A stretch of DNA of 64,000 nt from NCBI RefSeq assembly GCF_000006565.2, contig NC_031476.1:4649900-4713899 (forward strand), in the 5' to 3' direction. The stretch is from Toxoplasma gondii ME49. Lineage: Eukaryota > Apicomplexa > Conoidasida > Eucoccidiorida > Sarcocystidae. Every line of letters starts with the position of its first letter. Position 1 is the stretch's first letter. A model generated the notes under the pieces. It searched no databases, was not told where the DNA came from, and worked only from the letters and a program-made list of their open reading frames with translations. Made by a program: the position numbers and the translations under genes. Shown one piece after another: positions 25,201 to 37,963 of the stretch.

Positions 25201-28200
25201 TTTGCCGTTTTTCTCTGCGGCCCAGCTCCCGACCTATCGCGGCTGGCACACAGAAGGTTCGCCGTCGGTCCTCCGCGAGGAGCCTCTTGTACTCGTTCGT
25301 CTTCGCCTTCTGCTCCCTCGTCTTGCACCCGCTGTCCTCTTGTGGCTTCGTCTCGAGAGGCGGCTCTCTCGCCGCGTTCCCGAGCCTCTCCTTGCTTCTC
25401 GTGTTTCTCTTCGCAAGAGGCCGGAGGCGTGCGTCTCCTGCATTTCCTGCCTCTCTCGGTCTTCACTGCAGAGGCCGCAATGCGCTCGCCGGGTGCCTCT
25501 GCCCGAGACGAAACGCACTGCGTACAGTCCGGAACACAGCGGCGCAGCGAGCAGCTTCGCGCGGGTCCTCAGACCTGCGGCGCGGATCGGGGAAGCAGTG
25601 GGGTACACTTGGGAGAACTTGGAAGTTCTTGGCGCTCTTCAGATCTTCGACCGGCGTCGCCTTGGCGGCCCACAGGCCTCCGGCCCCTGTGTCTCTCCTT
25701 CTGGGCGCTTCCGCAGTATGTGGACGCGTCTTGGTTCTCTGAGGCGCCTCGGCCTGAATCGCCTTCTCGCCAATTGGGTTCGGCGTCCTCAGGAACGACG
25801 TCTGTTGTGAAGAGACGAAGAAACGCGAAAACCAGTCTGCGTTCAAGACTGCTGTACAAGATCTCCGCTTCGCCATTTCTCGCGCCCGTGACTCAGGCGC
25901 AACTCACAGCTCTTGCGCGCAGCCTGCGAATCCTTGGATGCCACCGCGAAGACTCGACGCGAGGCGATATATCTTCCGAATTAGTCAAGAGACTCATTCG
26001 CCTCATCATTTCGTCGTCCTCCTCTTCTCTCTCGTCTTCGTCTTCTCTCTCGTCTTCGTCTTCTCTCGCGTTTCTTCTCTCTGTGTTTTTGGGCCGTCAC
26101 TTGCGGATCCGCGCAGGCCTCCGGGGCCTGTCGCGGCTGGGCGCAACGGCGGGGGAGTGGGGACGACGCGAGAGGCTTCTCTTTCTGCTACAAGGACTCC
26201 GGCATTTGCATGCAGCGGTGGAGACGCGGCTTGCCGAGCTCGCTAACGAGGCGCGCAGCCGCGAGGAAGAAATCCAGCATCTGCAAGAACAGAGAGATCT
26301 CGACTTGTGTGTTTCTCGACAGTCAGAAGCGATCCGAGAAAGAGATGCAAGAGTCATGTTGAGACGCTGGCCAGACACGGGCGAGAGACGCTCGGAGGCT
26401 TCCGAGTCTATACGGTCAAGAGACGAAGTCGATGCGCGTCACCCGGCGGATGTTCTCCATCCTGACGAACCTGGGGATTCCGCCTCTTCACAAAATGAAT
26501 TCGTCTCAGCCGACGAAGGCGACTACCACCCTCCATCTGCTTCTTTGGCACCTGCCGCTTCTTCTTCCTCATCGTCGTCGTCGTCCTCCCCATCATCCTC
26601 ATCTCCTTCGTCTTCTTCGTCGTCTTCATCGTCTTCGTCTTCTTCTTCTCCATTCTACTCAGTTTCGTCCTCGTCTCCTTCTGCGTCGCCTTCGCCTGCG
26701 GACGCGCTTGCCAGCTCGCGACCACCGACAGACTCGGCGGCTGCTGCGCATGCAGCGTTGCGCGCTTCCCACCCTTCTGCGGCTCTGGGCGAGGCGTCGC
26801 TGCCGCGTCGCGAGCCGTCGAGGCCTCTCGATCGCGCTGAAGACGCAGCCGCTCTGGAGACCTTGGAGGCGCTGCGAGTTGCCCTCTCTTCGCGAGTTTC
26901 TGCGCAGCTGGACGGCCTCCATCGCGCGTTGAGAGAGGTGCGCAGAACGGCAGAGTTGATGAAGGGTGTCCTCAAAAGTCTCCGACTCGTGCGCGCGCTC
27001 TACACGAAAGCTTGCCGTCTCTCAGACGCAGACCACGGCTCTGGAAATGACTGCAAGGCAGAGCAAGGCGCGGACAACGAAGAAGCGAACGCTGAGGAAG
27101 AGGAAAACGCAGACGACCAAGAGGGGGGAGAAGAAGAGGAAGAAGGGGAAGAACGGCAGCAGCTGGGGGTAACAGGCGCTGAGAGATGTGTGTGTGAAGG
27201 ACGAGAGAGTCGGCGGTGGATGAGGACGGAAAAGAGACGAACGGAGAACTACCTTGTTGTTGGTGGAGAGTGGACTGGATGGGATGCTGAAGGGCGGGGA
27301 GACAGACAAGGCTTGGAGGTGAACGTGGAGAAGGACAAAACATGCGCGGAATCGACAGCGAACGCATCCGAAGAAGGCGAACAAGAAGACACAGAGGGAC
27401 TTTCGCCTGAAGAAATTCGTCACCGATACGGACGACTGGCGTACGAAAGACATCTCCACTCTCACCTGCTTTCCTTCCTCGCCAGACTCGCCGACGGTCC
27501 ACCGGAGCTGAAAAAAGCACCCAGGGGATTTCTTCTTCTTCTCGCCGTCGAGGACGCGTCGACAGGGCGGAGATGCTCCGCTGCGCAGACCTGTCTTACA
27601 CTCGGAAGAGAGCGAAGCGAAAAGATAAAGACAGACGTCGACAGCGAGACCAAGACGTCGCAACTGGAAAGCCGGGCGTTCGAGCGAGAGGAAGCAGAGG
27701 CCCTAAGGCGGCGGAGAGCGATGCCACAAAGAGAGACCTTCAGAGACAACCAAGATCGGAACAGTGATGAAACAGCGCAAGGCAACGAAGAAGAGACAGG
27801 TGATCAGAAGGAGCAAGGTAACGAAGGAGCGCCAACTACCGAGAGTGCATGCAGAGGTCTTCGCGCGATGTCAAGGAAGGGCAGGAACCTGAGCGTTTCC
27901 AGGTACGCGAGAGCACCGCGTTGGCGACGAACCGCACCTGAGGAAATTCGGCGTCACACATGGTGCATCTTTCTCGCTTTGCCGCCTTCGCGGCGTCGCT
28001 TGTGACCGCGGTAGTCAACGCCTGTTCCCAGCTGTCTCGGCGAATAGGAGCTACATGCCGCGCAGACCACTGGAAGTTCGTTTCCCCGGTTCTTCTACTC
28101 GCCTCGGCGCCTGAGAGGCCAGCGCGAGGAAGAACAAAAGGAAAGCGACTGCTCATCGTTTGACGATCTGAGGCGGAGAGTCAAAGAACGGCTCTACTTG

Positions 28201-28343
28201 CCAGAACAACAAACGAACAAAGTGTCACTGTCCACACCCCACTATGTTCCAACAACAGATCAGCGGACATGCATGCTATATTCATACATACATACATATA
28301 TATATATATATATTCTTGCGTGTGTGTGTGTGTGTGTGTGTGG

Positions 28344-28379
<36 letters not shown>

Positions 28380-31300
28380 ATTTATATATACATGTATGTG
28401 TGTATGTAGGTATATGTATCTCAGTATGTATGTGTATGTGCAGATGCATTTCTCAGTATACGTTTCTGTGTGTGTCAGTATATATCTACATATACGCGTT
28501 TGCATGCATGTGGACTCACGCGCATGAAGCGACGCTCGGTTTCGACTGGCGAGTTTTGATCTGCGGAGTCTGCTGATGCGTGATGCTGTCTCTCCTGCCT
28601 CTGTTCTGCATCGACGCGCTCTTCATGGTTGAACCGCGCCCTCGCTGGAGGCGTGGACAATTGGTCTTCACCAGCCAGTCGAGGGCACCGCACATTTCGC
28701 CATTCAGTGCAGGCCTGGCCGTCGGCCGCCTCCAGCAAACCGTTTGGTTCTACCTCGCTCTCCACCTGTCGAAGCATCTCTCCATCTCTCCCTCTGTCTA
28801 TGCATGTGACTCTCCACCTCCTCTGTATGGATCTGCATGCGTCTACCGCCTTTGTACGCCTCTCGCGTCGCGTCCAGCTACCGAGGTCGCCCTGTCGCTC
28901 TGCATGCGCGCCTGTTCGCGGCCTCTCTGTAGCTACTTCTTTCTGGATCTCGTAGATGCACAGAGCTCACGGCGCAACTGTGGAGAAGCGTTTGAATGCG
29001 TGAAAGGACGTACGAGCACATGAAGGCGGTTCCCAGTCTCCTTGTGTGTCTTCCTCTCTCTCTGGTGTTCGTCTTTGCGTCCAGTCAGCGCAGGCGAGAA
29101 GAGCGGACAGCTGCGTCTGCGCGCCTGCATGCGCTGCCGAGCCGCGAGGGAGCAGACGAGCGGAGGGAGGAGCAGCGTTCGGAGAGAGAGAGACACTCGA
29201 AGCTTTTGCGCGGTCCCTTGGGGTTCTGCGTTTCTCCTCTGCCTTCCTCTTCCAGAGGATTCGCCTCTTTCTCCTCTTCTGGTTCTGAGGCTTCTTGTTC
29301 TCGTTCGCGTTGTTCTCCCTCTTGTCCTCCCGCTTCTCTCTCCTCCACCTTGGTGCCGCTTTGCTTGCAACCGACGGCCTTCCCAGTTCAGGCAGTGACG
29401 CCGTTCGAGGTGAGGAGACACTTGCATGCAGTGCGCGTCACAGTTGACATTCCGAGCTCGAGAGAACTGTCGCGTTTCGTTCCCGGTGCCGCAGAGTCGC
29501 CGTCCTACGTTCATCGAGAAAGGCGTTCCGCCGGCTGCGCTGGGGATTCACAAGCTCCTCGAGCGGAGCGGCGGAGCGCGAGATCTTGGCGGCGGCTTCG
29601 GTGTGGGGTGTGCGTTCTCGCTTTCGCCTGAGAGCCGGCGTCATTGTCGCTGAATGCAAACGGACTTTACAGTGCCTGTCGACTTCTTCCTTCCGTTCAG
29701 CGCAGCAGTCTCCTCGCGGTCGGGGGAGACGCCACCATTGCAGTGCTGGCTGTCGAGAGAACAAAGCCAGCAAGGGTGATGCGCGAGGCGGCGCGGAAAG
29801 GAAAGCGCGAGAAGCGAGAAGTGAACAAGGAGAGAGCATGTGAGCAGGAGACAGGTCGTCTGACGAAGACGGCTTCTGACAAGAAGGCAGAGCATGAAGA
29901 ACAAGAACCGGAGGCGACGACAGCTCTCCAGGAGAGCACAGGCTATGGGAGGGTGACCGAGTGTGCGAAGACGACAGACGTTGCGAAGGAGGCGTTTGGT
30001 TTTCCTGGCTCGAAGGACATCGACGAAGGAGACTGTGGAGCCTGTCGACTCCCCGAGTGGCGCCTGCGGACCGTCGCGACGTTCACCGTTGGAGACGCAT
30101 CAGACAGCGTAAGTCGGAATCCGGGAAGGCGAAAGAAGAGCGGGGAAAGCCGGCACGGCGCGGAAGGCACAGACAGAAACTCTCAGGAAGAAGGGCGTTT
30201 CGCGAGAGAAGAAGCGCAGGAACACTCAGTGGGAGGAGAGGGAGACTGGGTGGAACAAGCGACGCGAGGAAAGAAGAAGGACACAGGGTCGAGCTGAGGC
30301 TGACGGAAAGGAGAAAGGAAGAGTACCCGAAGCGCGAACGTCGGATGCGCAATGCACAACAGAGACAAATCACACGTGGTGGTGTGAGAACGTTTCGATT
30401 CATAATTTGTATCCACGTTCTCGCCAGAGAAACGAACTCTAAAGGTGAAGAAGCGACACTCATGACTTTTCGAGAGAAGGGTGTGGAGACTGTTCCATGG
30501 GAAACAGCGACGCGCAGCCGTTGAGTCTTTGCCTGTTTACTGTCTCGCCTCTCTTTCGCTCGTGACTGGCGTCTTGCCGCCTTCGTCGTTGTCTTCCGTT
30601 CTCTCTGCGCTTCTTCTGTCTCTCCTTTCTCTCTTCTGCCTTCGTTTCGTCCTTCTGTTTCCCCTCCTCTCTTTTGCTCTTTCCTCGTCTGCTCTGTTGC
30701 TTGCTCCCCGCTCGTCACGAGTGCCATCTGCTTCGCATGTCTTCTCTGCTTTTGGGGCGCTGCCGCTTCTGTCAGAGGGTCACGGGCCTCTCGGTCTCGG
30801 AGCCTTCGGGACTGCTCACCGCGACCTTCGCTGCGAAGACTGGCGGGGGTGGTCGGATGCTCCTTTTTCGGTGGAGTGCAGAGTCTCAGCAACTTCTTTG
30901 CGTTGCGTCGGGAGCCGACGAGGAAGACCGAGCCTTCTGCGCAGGTGCGTGCTCTTCCCCGCTTTGCAACAGCAGCGAGACAAAGCTCTCGCAACTTCCA
31001 GAACTCCGCATGCGAGTGTGAAGGGCGGTCACAATCCTCTAGTCGATACGTCGCCGCCGGTACATCAATCGACGACGTAGACGTGCATATCTGCGTCGAA
31101 GTGCAATATGTGCATACTTCTACCATTACCTATCTATGTGTCTCTATACGTTTGCCCCCGGCGATATCTGTTCAACTCGCTCGCTCGACGCCCAGGCCTC
31201 GAACTCCTGATCTACCTGTCTACATGTATATACGTGAAAGCGACGCTTACTTTAGAGAAGCGAACAGAAACAGGCAATGAGGGAGAGAAGCAGAAATACA

Positions 31301-34300
31301 GTGTGCAACTGGGGAAAAGGCGTAACGAACTACATCATTCGAGAGGAAGAAGAACAAACACTCGCTTTCACGAGAACAGAGTGAGACGTGAGGACACTGG
31401 GGCGCGTGGAGGAGGCAGTCGAAGGTACAGCGCCTCGCGTCGCATGCAGAGAAAACGTTGCCTGGTCGATGACTAAACGGACGGTTGTGTGGCTATTCAA
31501 AACAACTTCAGAGTCGAGAGAAAACGCTTTTTCGTCCTTGCATGCAGGCACAGCTCTGGAGGTAGCTGGGATCCCGCGATTCCCTCTCGCGTTGACGGCA
31601 GACGGCAAGCATGTATATGCGACGAAACTCGACTCGGATCTCGCGTCTCTCGCCACAGTGAGGGATAAACGCATATCAGAGAATCAAGCCACAGCGGCGA
31701 ACAAATACCGCTGCTTTCTGTGTCTTCCCGATGCTTCGCCATCGTCTTCTCCACGCTCTCGTACGCCTCGACTCTGAGGCAGCGACATCTGCGTTTTCGT
31801 CGTCCAGTGTCATCGAATAAACAGAGACATTATAGTACCTAGGATACTGAATATGACTCCAGTTATGAGATACAGACAACCAAGTTCTTTATGATTGCTG
31901 TACACCACCACCCCACTGGACTGCTTTCGCGGCTCTCCCCACAGCTTCTCCTTGTCTCTCCTCTCTCCTCGCCCCGCGCTCGTGTCGACATCGCATTGTG
32001 GGTGCATGCGCGGACCTGGGAAAGACGACGTGCGAGACTTGGTACCCTACGCCGGTGATATTTCTTCGCATCGGTTCTGGTGTGCACCGCCTTCTGCGAG
32101 AGAAAACGAGGCCTCTGGTGTCGTTGTGCTCTATGCCTCAGCACTCCGAAGCTGTCCTCCCGTCGCCCTGCGTCTCCGCGATCTCGCCGGCACCGGCGTT
32201 CTTCTCTCCTGCAGCCTTTTCGCCGTCGTCGATGTGTCTTGCGTCCTCATCCTCATCGCGCATTTCTACGTCGTCGACCATGCATGCATCGCGTTCGCGG
32301 CCTCCCCAGAACGTCGGTGCTCTCGCAAACAACTCGCCGGCTTCCGCCAATCTCTGTGAACGAAGGCCTTCTCGCAGTCGCGCGGAGCTGTCTCCCGAGC
32401 CGCCGAAGACGCCCAGCTCGGGGACGAAGCCGTCGTGGGAAGGACGCCATGAAACGGTCGACGCAGTCGACGAAGAACGTGGAGAGACGGCGGTTGATGA
32501 AGACAGCGAAAAAGACGCAGTGGACCATGAAGAAGACGACGCAGGAGCCGGACGGGCACCAGCGGGTGAAGAGAGCCTGCATGACGAAGCGAATGTTGTG
32601 ACATTATACGAAAGACAGTAAGTGATGCTGGGATAAACAACCAGCTGTGCTTCATGGCTCGTTAAAAAGTCCGTGAATGGGTGTATCCGCAGCTGCTGGG
32701 CGCCTGACGTTCGTTTTCGTCTCGTTGCGTTCTTCTTGCAGGCCTGCGGCGTCAACGGCGCTTCTGCCCGGCCTCGACGGCAGCTTAACAGCTGTGTTTT
32801 GCGCCCCGGCCATGCCTGTGCATGTGCGTCGCTCTTCTGCGTCTTCGTTGTTTGCTTCTGCCTTTTCTCCCGACGCCTTCGACGCTTCTGTCTCGACGCC
32901 TGGCCTGAGGGGAGGAGTAGCACGGGCAGCGACGGACGCCGACGAACGGCTTGTTCTTGAAGGACGAGACAAGACACAGAGAAAGCTGGAGAGGAGGGCA
33001 GACGAAGCAGACGAAGCAGACGAAGCAAACGAAGGGGGAACGAAGGAGGGAGAACAGAAGGACAATATGACCGTGCAGACTGTCGACGCTTCCAGCAGCC
33101 ATGGGTCGCTTGTGGCTTTTGGGGATATGTTTGCCTCACGCTTTCGCTCCCGAGCAGCGGAAATTTGCGCGGATCTCTCGATCTTTCTGAGACTTCTCCG
33201 GTCAGGTCTCCCTTGTCCTCTCTGTGTTTCCTCGCTTCCTTCGAGGCCGGTCTCGTCCGCTATCTCTGCTTCGTTTTCTTGCCCCTCGCCCTTCTCGGCT
33301 TCCTTGTCGTCTTGCGTTCCATCTTCCTCGTTTTGGCCGTTTCGCTCCACGTTCAGACCCGAGTTCCTATTTGCGTCTTCGCTGACTCAACAGCAGTTGC
33401 TATGGCTGCTGTGGGAGCGATTTGTGTTCTTCCGCCTTTTGCCGGTGTACCGCCACCCTGCGCGCGTCGCTGGGCGCCTGGCGCGGCGTTCGCGGCGCCT
33501 TCAGCGAACGGTTGATTCGGCGATTTCCCGCGCGTCTCGCGCGCTTGCGTCTGCTATGGAAGCCGCGCAGATTGCCAGTGCAGAGGCAGCGCGAAACGCG
33601 AGTTCCGAGAAGCAGTGGCGGAGCAAGGACGCGACTGAACGGACGACAGGGAGGAGAGGCGAGGACGAAAACCGAGGCGAGAAAGCGGAGAAAAGTGGAC
33701 GAAGACGTGGAGAGGAAGCGGGAGAGACGCCGACAAAGTCTGAAAGAGCGAGAAACTCAGAACGCGTGCACATCCAAGATTCTGAGAGGCAGTCCCAGGT
33801 GCCCAGTCTCCCGACGGTGAATGCGGCACTCGACGACCTCGCCCTCAAGTGGACGAAAGGCATTTCCTACTTCGTTTCTTCTAAGGAAACAGCCGCCGCT
33901 TTCGATTCGCCGCCAACTTGTGCCTCTCCTGCCTCTTCTTCGGCCTCCTCTTCTTCATCGGTTCTCTGTTCCTCTTCTTTCCAAGACATGTCGGACTGTC
34001 TGAAGTGGATCGACACCGGAGCAGCTTCTGCCGCGCAGCTCCTCCACGCACTGCCTTCCCTGCAAGACGTCGAGGCGGGCGAAGCGCTGGATACGACAGA
34101 GGAACGAGAACGCGCGGGAGGTTCTATTTTTCGCCATTCGCAACGTTGGTGGAGTGGAGAGAGGACGGTCGGTCGTGCGTCGCCGTCATCTTTGACAGGG
34201 TCTGTTGAAGCTCTCACAGACGGACTTGTCGCGTTCGTCGATTCTCTTCGAGCGGTACGAGCATCCCTCCACAAATGGATGGCTAGCAGGCATCAGGAGG

Positions 34301-37300
34301 AGCAGTGGCGTCAGCTGGCTGAACGCATGCACCTCAAAAAGGTCGCGCTTCTCGATACTTCTTCGTCGCCCAGAGACCTTTCCGTTCTTCCTGCTCCACG
34401 AGCACCTGGCGCTGCGACTGTATCGGCGCTTTCTTGCTCGCATGTCACACAGCAAATGTCTCAAATACAGGACGACAAGCCAGAAAGACGTTCTCCGGAC
34501 CCTTCCTCTGCTGCTCTGCCGTTTTCCTGCCCCTCGTCCTCTGCGTCGGCTTCTCCGTCGTCCGCCATCTCTTCCTCCTCGCCTTCGCCTCCCTCTTGTG
34601 TTTCCTCTTCTTCGTTTCCCTCGTCTTCTTCTTTGCCTCTGCCCGCTTCGACGACCCCCGCTCAATCGACTCTCTTGGCGGACCTCCGCGCGTCTGCTCT
34701 GCAGGCCGTTTCGGCTCTTCGCGCCAAACTTGCTTCCGTTGAGGAAGGCAAAGAGACGAGACACGAAGGCGCTGCAGAACGAAAGGAGAGCGGCAGAGAG
34801 GACGCACTGTCGCACGAGCGATGCGAAACTCGAGAGGTCGAGCGAGAGACGAACATAGGCTTGCAAGGGCACCTGACGATGGACAGCAGCGGACAAGCTG
34901 AAGCAGAGCAAGAGAAGGCAGAGGCGACAGACAGAGAGGAAACACAAACACAAGACACAGGACGGGAGAAAGAGAAGGAAGCGTCGAGTGAGGACGACAG
35001 TCACCGTCGTCAAGCAGAGCAACAATTGGGAAAAGGTGACCCAAAGGGGAGAAGAAACGAAGCGCCTGGAGCACAGGCGAGCGAGAACGTGAACCGCGTG
35101 CGCCGGCGGCTTCTCGCCCTCCTCGAAGAAATTGAAAACGACGAGAAAGCAACAGCGCCTCACGGCGGGAACGCGGGGGTGTATGTACACCCGATTGGGG
35201 AGGTCGTAGGTCACCAACCTGCGCTTTTTCCGGGCGGCGTTGGCGGAGGCAACTCGGCGCGAGAGCGAAGTGAACGCGAAGAACCTTCTGGGTATTTAAC
35301 GGAGACCAAATCTGCAGTCGCCAGAGCGGAACGAGGGGAAGGAGGAGAGGCTATGGGGAATTTTGCCTCACAGGACGTGAGTGAAGGACTGGCCGAAGGA
35401 GATGTAAACTTTCAACACGGTCGACTGAGGAGACTGCAGCGACAGCTGACGACTGCGCGCCTCTTGCTAGCAGAGTTGGGAAGAGCAGAGAGAGAGGCGA
35501 ACGCGGAGGAGAGCGCAACGATGACAAAGGACGATACCCGCGAAAGAACGGAGGCGAAAGGAGCGAAGAACCTAGAGAAGCGAGACGAATTCACGGGCGG
35601 CACATACGCAGAAGAGAGCGAACAAGCGGGGAGGAGAGCGGACGAAGACGTTCTCCTGGCGCATGAGGAGTGTGGAGAGGACAGGAGCTGCACCCGGAGA
35701 GAAGCGATGAGGGAGAGAGCGCATGAGCCAGAACGGAATCGAGAGAGAGGGCCAATCAAAAAGGGAGGGGGAATCGAGACACAAACAGGGAGGAAAGGAG
35801 ACTTCTCGGATCTTGACGAGGGACTTGAGCTCGAGTCTGTCTGGTCTCTCTCCAGCTTCTCATCATTGAAGACGGCGACCGACGAGGAGGAAGACATGAA
35901 AGAGAGAACCGCTCGCCTCTCTCCTGCATCCGGAGTCTGTGCGTTGTCTTCTGCGTCTTCTTCGTGTTCGCTTTCGAGGACTGGAGCATCGTTGCAAGGA
36001 GCCTGCGTTAAGGTGACAGAGGCCGGGAGTGCGAGAGACGCGACGAACAGGACTGGGTCGTCTCTGTTGGAAGCCGAGACTGCGCGACAAGTGAAGGCAG
36101 TGGTCGACTGCATGCGTGAGGTATCTGGCCTGCTACGTGGCGGAGAGAGACCGCTGCTGTTCCCTGTGTCTTCGCTCGCGTGTGCGTCCACTTCGCCCTC
36201 CCGTATTAGCCGAAAGGACGCGCGAAGCGACTCACTGCCGTCGCTGCTGTGCCGCTTGTCTCCGGCGTCTGCTCGCGGCGTCTCCACGTCTTCATGTGCC
36301 TCTTCTGCGTCTCGCAGTGGAGCCTCCAGTTCCCCGCAGCGAGGAGCCTGTGGACGCCGGAGAGAGTCAAAAGGTTCTTCTCGAGAATGGGTTGCCTGGA
36401 ACGGAGCGAGCGACGGCGAGGGAGCTTTCGAGCCTCTCTGGGCGACGAGGGCAGATGTGCGCCTACACGAGAGCCAAGCGACTTTGCGGCGTCTGCGCGA
36501 GGGCCAAGTCCTGCTTGCAGAGGCGGCTGTGGCGCGCGGAGGTTCGCCGCTGTTTTGGTTCGTCGTTTCCTCGCTGGCCGTTGCAGCGAATTCACCCGAG
36601 GCGCTGTCTGCCCTAAAACGGGAGGTTTTTGTCGCAGGCGGAGGCGCCGAACGACGCGGCGGGGGGTCCAGCGCGCCCGCATGTCCTCTCTGCCGCAGCC
36701 GCGTCTCTCAGGAAGCGGAGGCAGAAGGAAGAGAGCGAGACAGGTTGGAGAAAAATCGCAGCGCGGAGGGACGTGGAGACAGAGCGCGCGAGCTGCGCGG
36801 CCTGACCGACGGGGGTGTCTTGGCTGGCAGCATGCGAGACGCCGAACGTGCGAGGAAGAGACTGGAGAGAGTGGAAGGAAGCTGGAGAGGCTGCGGAGAC
36901 GGCATGCGGAGGCGAATCGAAAAACAGAGAGAAAGAAGAGATAGAGAGGCCAGAGCCGCAGCGACAGTTTGCGATCCCCGAGGCGACGCTCTTGGGGTCT
37001 GCAGCGGACGGCCTTCTCGAGGAGCGACCCTGCTGAGGATGTCGAGAGGCACCGCGCGCAGGGCAAGACTCAGGGAAGCAGAAGAAGCGGGAGAATCACA
37101 CGGGGACGCACAACCGGAAGAAGGAAGCAGCACAAGCGAGGAGAGCTGGACGGAGCAGGACGCTTGGGACCTGTTTTGGGGCGTGGAGGAGGTGGACGCG
37201 GAAGAGCTTGGAGAGCGGGAGAACAGGGCAGGCGAAAGCGAGAGAAGGAAGGGCAGACGCGCGCGGAGACGAGGCGAGACAAAACAGGAGAGACGAAACA

Positions 37301-37710
37301 GCCGAGACAGGAGAGAAGCGCGAGACAGATGGGAAGGAGAGGGAAGACGCGCGAGACGAGCAGGCAGAGAAGAGGGGAGAGGGGGATGTCTTGTGTCAGG
37401 AAGGAAAGGAGAGAGTTTGAGGGGGTCGGAAGTGCTCATGGAGAAGAGCGAAAAGAGACAAAGGAGACAGTCGACGCATGAAGAGCGAGGGTCTCCGTCG
37501 GTGTCTCCAGCCCACGTAGAGACAGAAGAGGAAGAACAAAGTGGAGCGCAAGTCTGTGTAGATTTAGATCTTGTCAGCTCTCTCGCTTCTCTGAGCGTCG
37601 AGGCAGAGAGAGAACTCGAAGAGCTCCTCCCCCTCTTGCCTTCTTGCCCGGGATCTGTCGAAGAATGTCTCGCGGCGGTTCGAGCTGTCGCTCTCGTGTC
37701 GCCGTTTTGA
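13209..37710 (+). CDS. Giant beta-propeller and helical repeat protein, MMS1_N/CPSF-A-like N-terminus
   Basis: Phase-consistent exons: 13209-15241, 15868-16270, 16979-~17374, ~17738-19343, 19948-20682, 21079-21411, 22008-22794, 23157-23974, 24251-24702, 24979-27902, ~28726 onward (unclear to 29700), 29701-30108, 30776-30944, 31548-31657, ~31.95 kb-32617 and 32742-37710. This totals roughly 5,500 residues. Order and spacing of strand motifs resemble DDB1/CPSF160/SF3b130: TFGAVRAIRRLRV, DRLLLLSREGHLHLLCLSP, GLLFVSSIYGLSVLRISL, GVLQVTPDAVYVHQGE, RFWILTASGGGLFTFEL (across a junction) and FLVAGTQDGRLFAWSL. The 24979-27902 exon is helical with poly-Ser and Glu runs; later exons again look propeller-like (RVTGLSVSEPSGLLTATF). 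The last 1,656-codon exon is charged and helical. Alternatives are a scaffold nucleoporin (Nup155 or Nup160 type), or two genes split near 28.0-28.7 kb, although phase 2 carries across that gap. Confidence 0.6.
17158..17326 (+). repeat. In-frame TCT/TCG serine-codon microsatellite
   Basis: A run of TCT, TCG and TCC codons encodes an almost pure serine tract inside the giant gene, directly after the GLLFVSSIYGLSVLRISL strand. Similar tracts lie near 16080-16215 and 26563-26652. Confidence 0.85.
18821..18834. repeat. Copy of the dispersed palindrome GGTGTACGTACACC
   Basis: A perfect 14-bp palindrome inside a coding exon of the giant gene, read as GVRTP. Other copies: 13452-13465 (GVCTP), 18247-18260 (VVYIH), 21104-21117 (AVYVH), 35178-35191 (GVYVH), 23019-23032 (intron), 47964-47977, and degenerate ones at about 39560, 45977 and 56779. 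Confidence 0.9.
20770..20900 (+). repeat. TCTA/TCTG tetranucleotide microsatellite
   Basis: Tandem CTAT units with CTGT variants inside the intron between exons 19948-20682 and 21079-21411 of the giant gene. A shorter CTAT run occurs in another intron of the gene at about 24168-24187. Confidence 0.9.
26563..26652 (+). repeat. In-frame serine-codon microsatellite
   Basis: Mixed TCG, TCC, TCT and TCA codons form a long poly-Ser run in the 24979-27902 exon, between a probable coiled coil and an Ala-rich helical segment. Confidence 0.8.
28280..28400. repeat. Compound (TA)n-(TG)n-(TA)n microsatellite
   Basis: TACA/TA repeats, then about 22 bases of TG repeat, then more TA repeat. It lies in the widest apparent intron of the giant gene, which is also where a gene boundary would fall if the locus is really two genes. 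Confidence 0.9.
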
Positions 37711-37921
37711 AAGCAACGTTCTTCTTGTCAGCGAACCCAGTGCTTCGTAAAAAAGGACTCATAAGCTGTGCCTCTGGCATCGACAGAAAACCACTCCAGT
37801 CCACGAGCTTCCCTGTCGAACAAATGCACCTTGTCCAAGAGAATAGACACGCTTACAGAGCCCCCTGTAGACTTTCGTGAACTTTCGTTATTTCTCGATC
37901 CCATACACTCAGTGCAAGTAC

Positions 37922-37963
<42 letters not shown>

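Noticed and set aside
28996..29653. Competing plus-strand frames before the 29701 exon
   Set aside because: Both could be coding and neither gave a clean phase-matched donor and acceptor, so no exon boundaries are claimed here.
29586..32617. Sec12/PREB homology for the 29.6-32.6 kb propeller-like exons
   Set aside because: Strand patterns are generic WD-like; the PREB N-terminal Gly-rich signature and C-terminal membrane anchor are missing.
36206..37066. Minus-strand 286-codon frame opposite the last giant exon
   Set aside because: No stops by composition only; the plus-strand exon is one continuous 1,656-codon frame in phase with its upstream exon.
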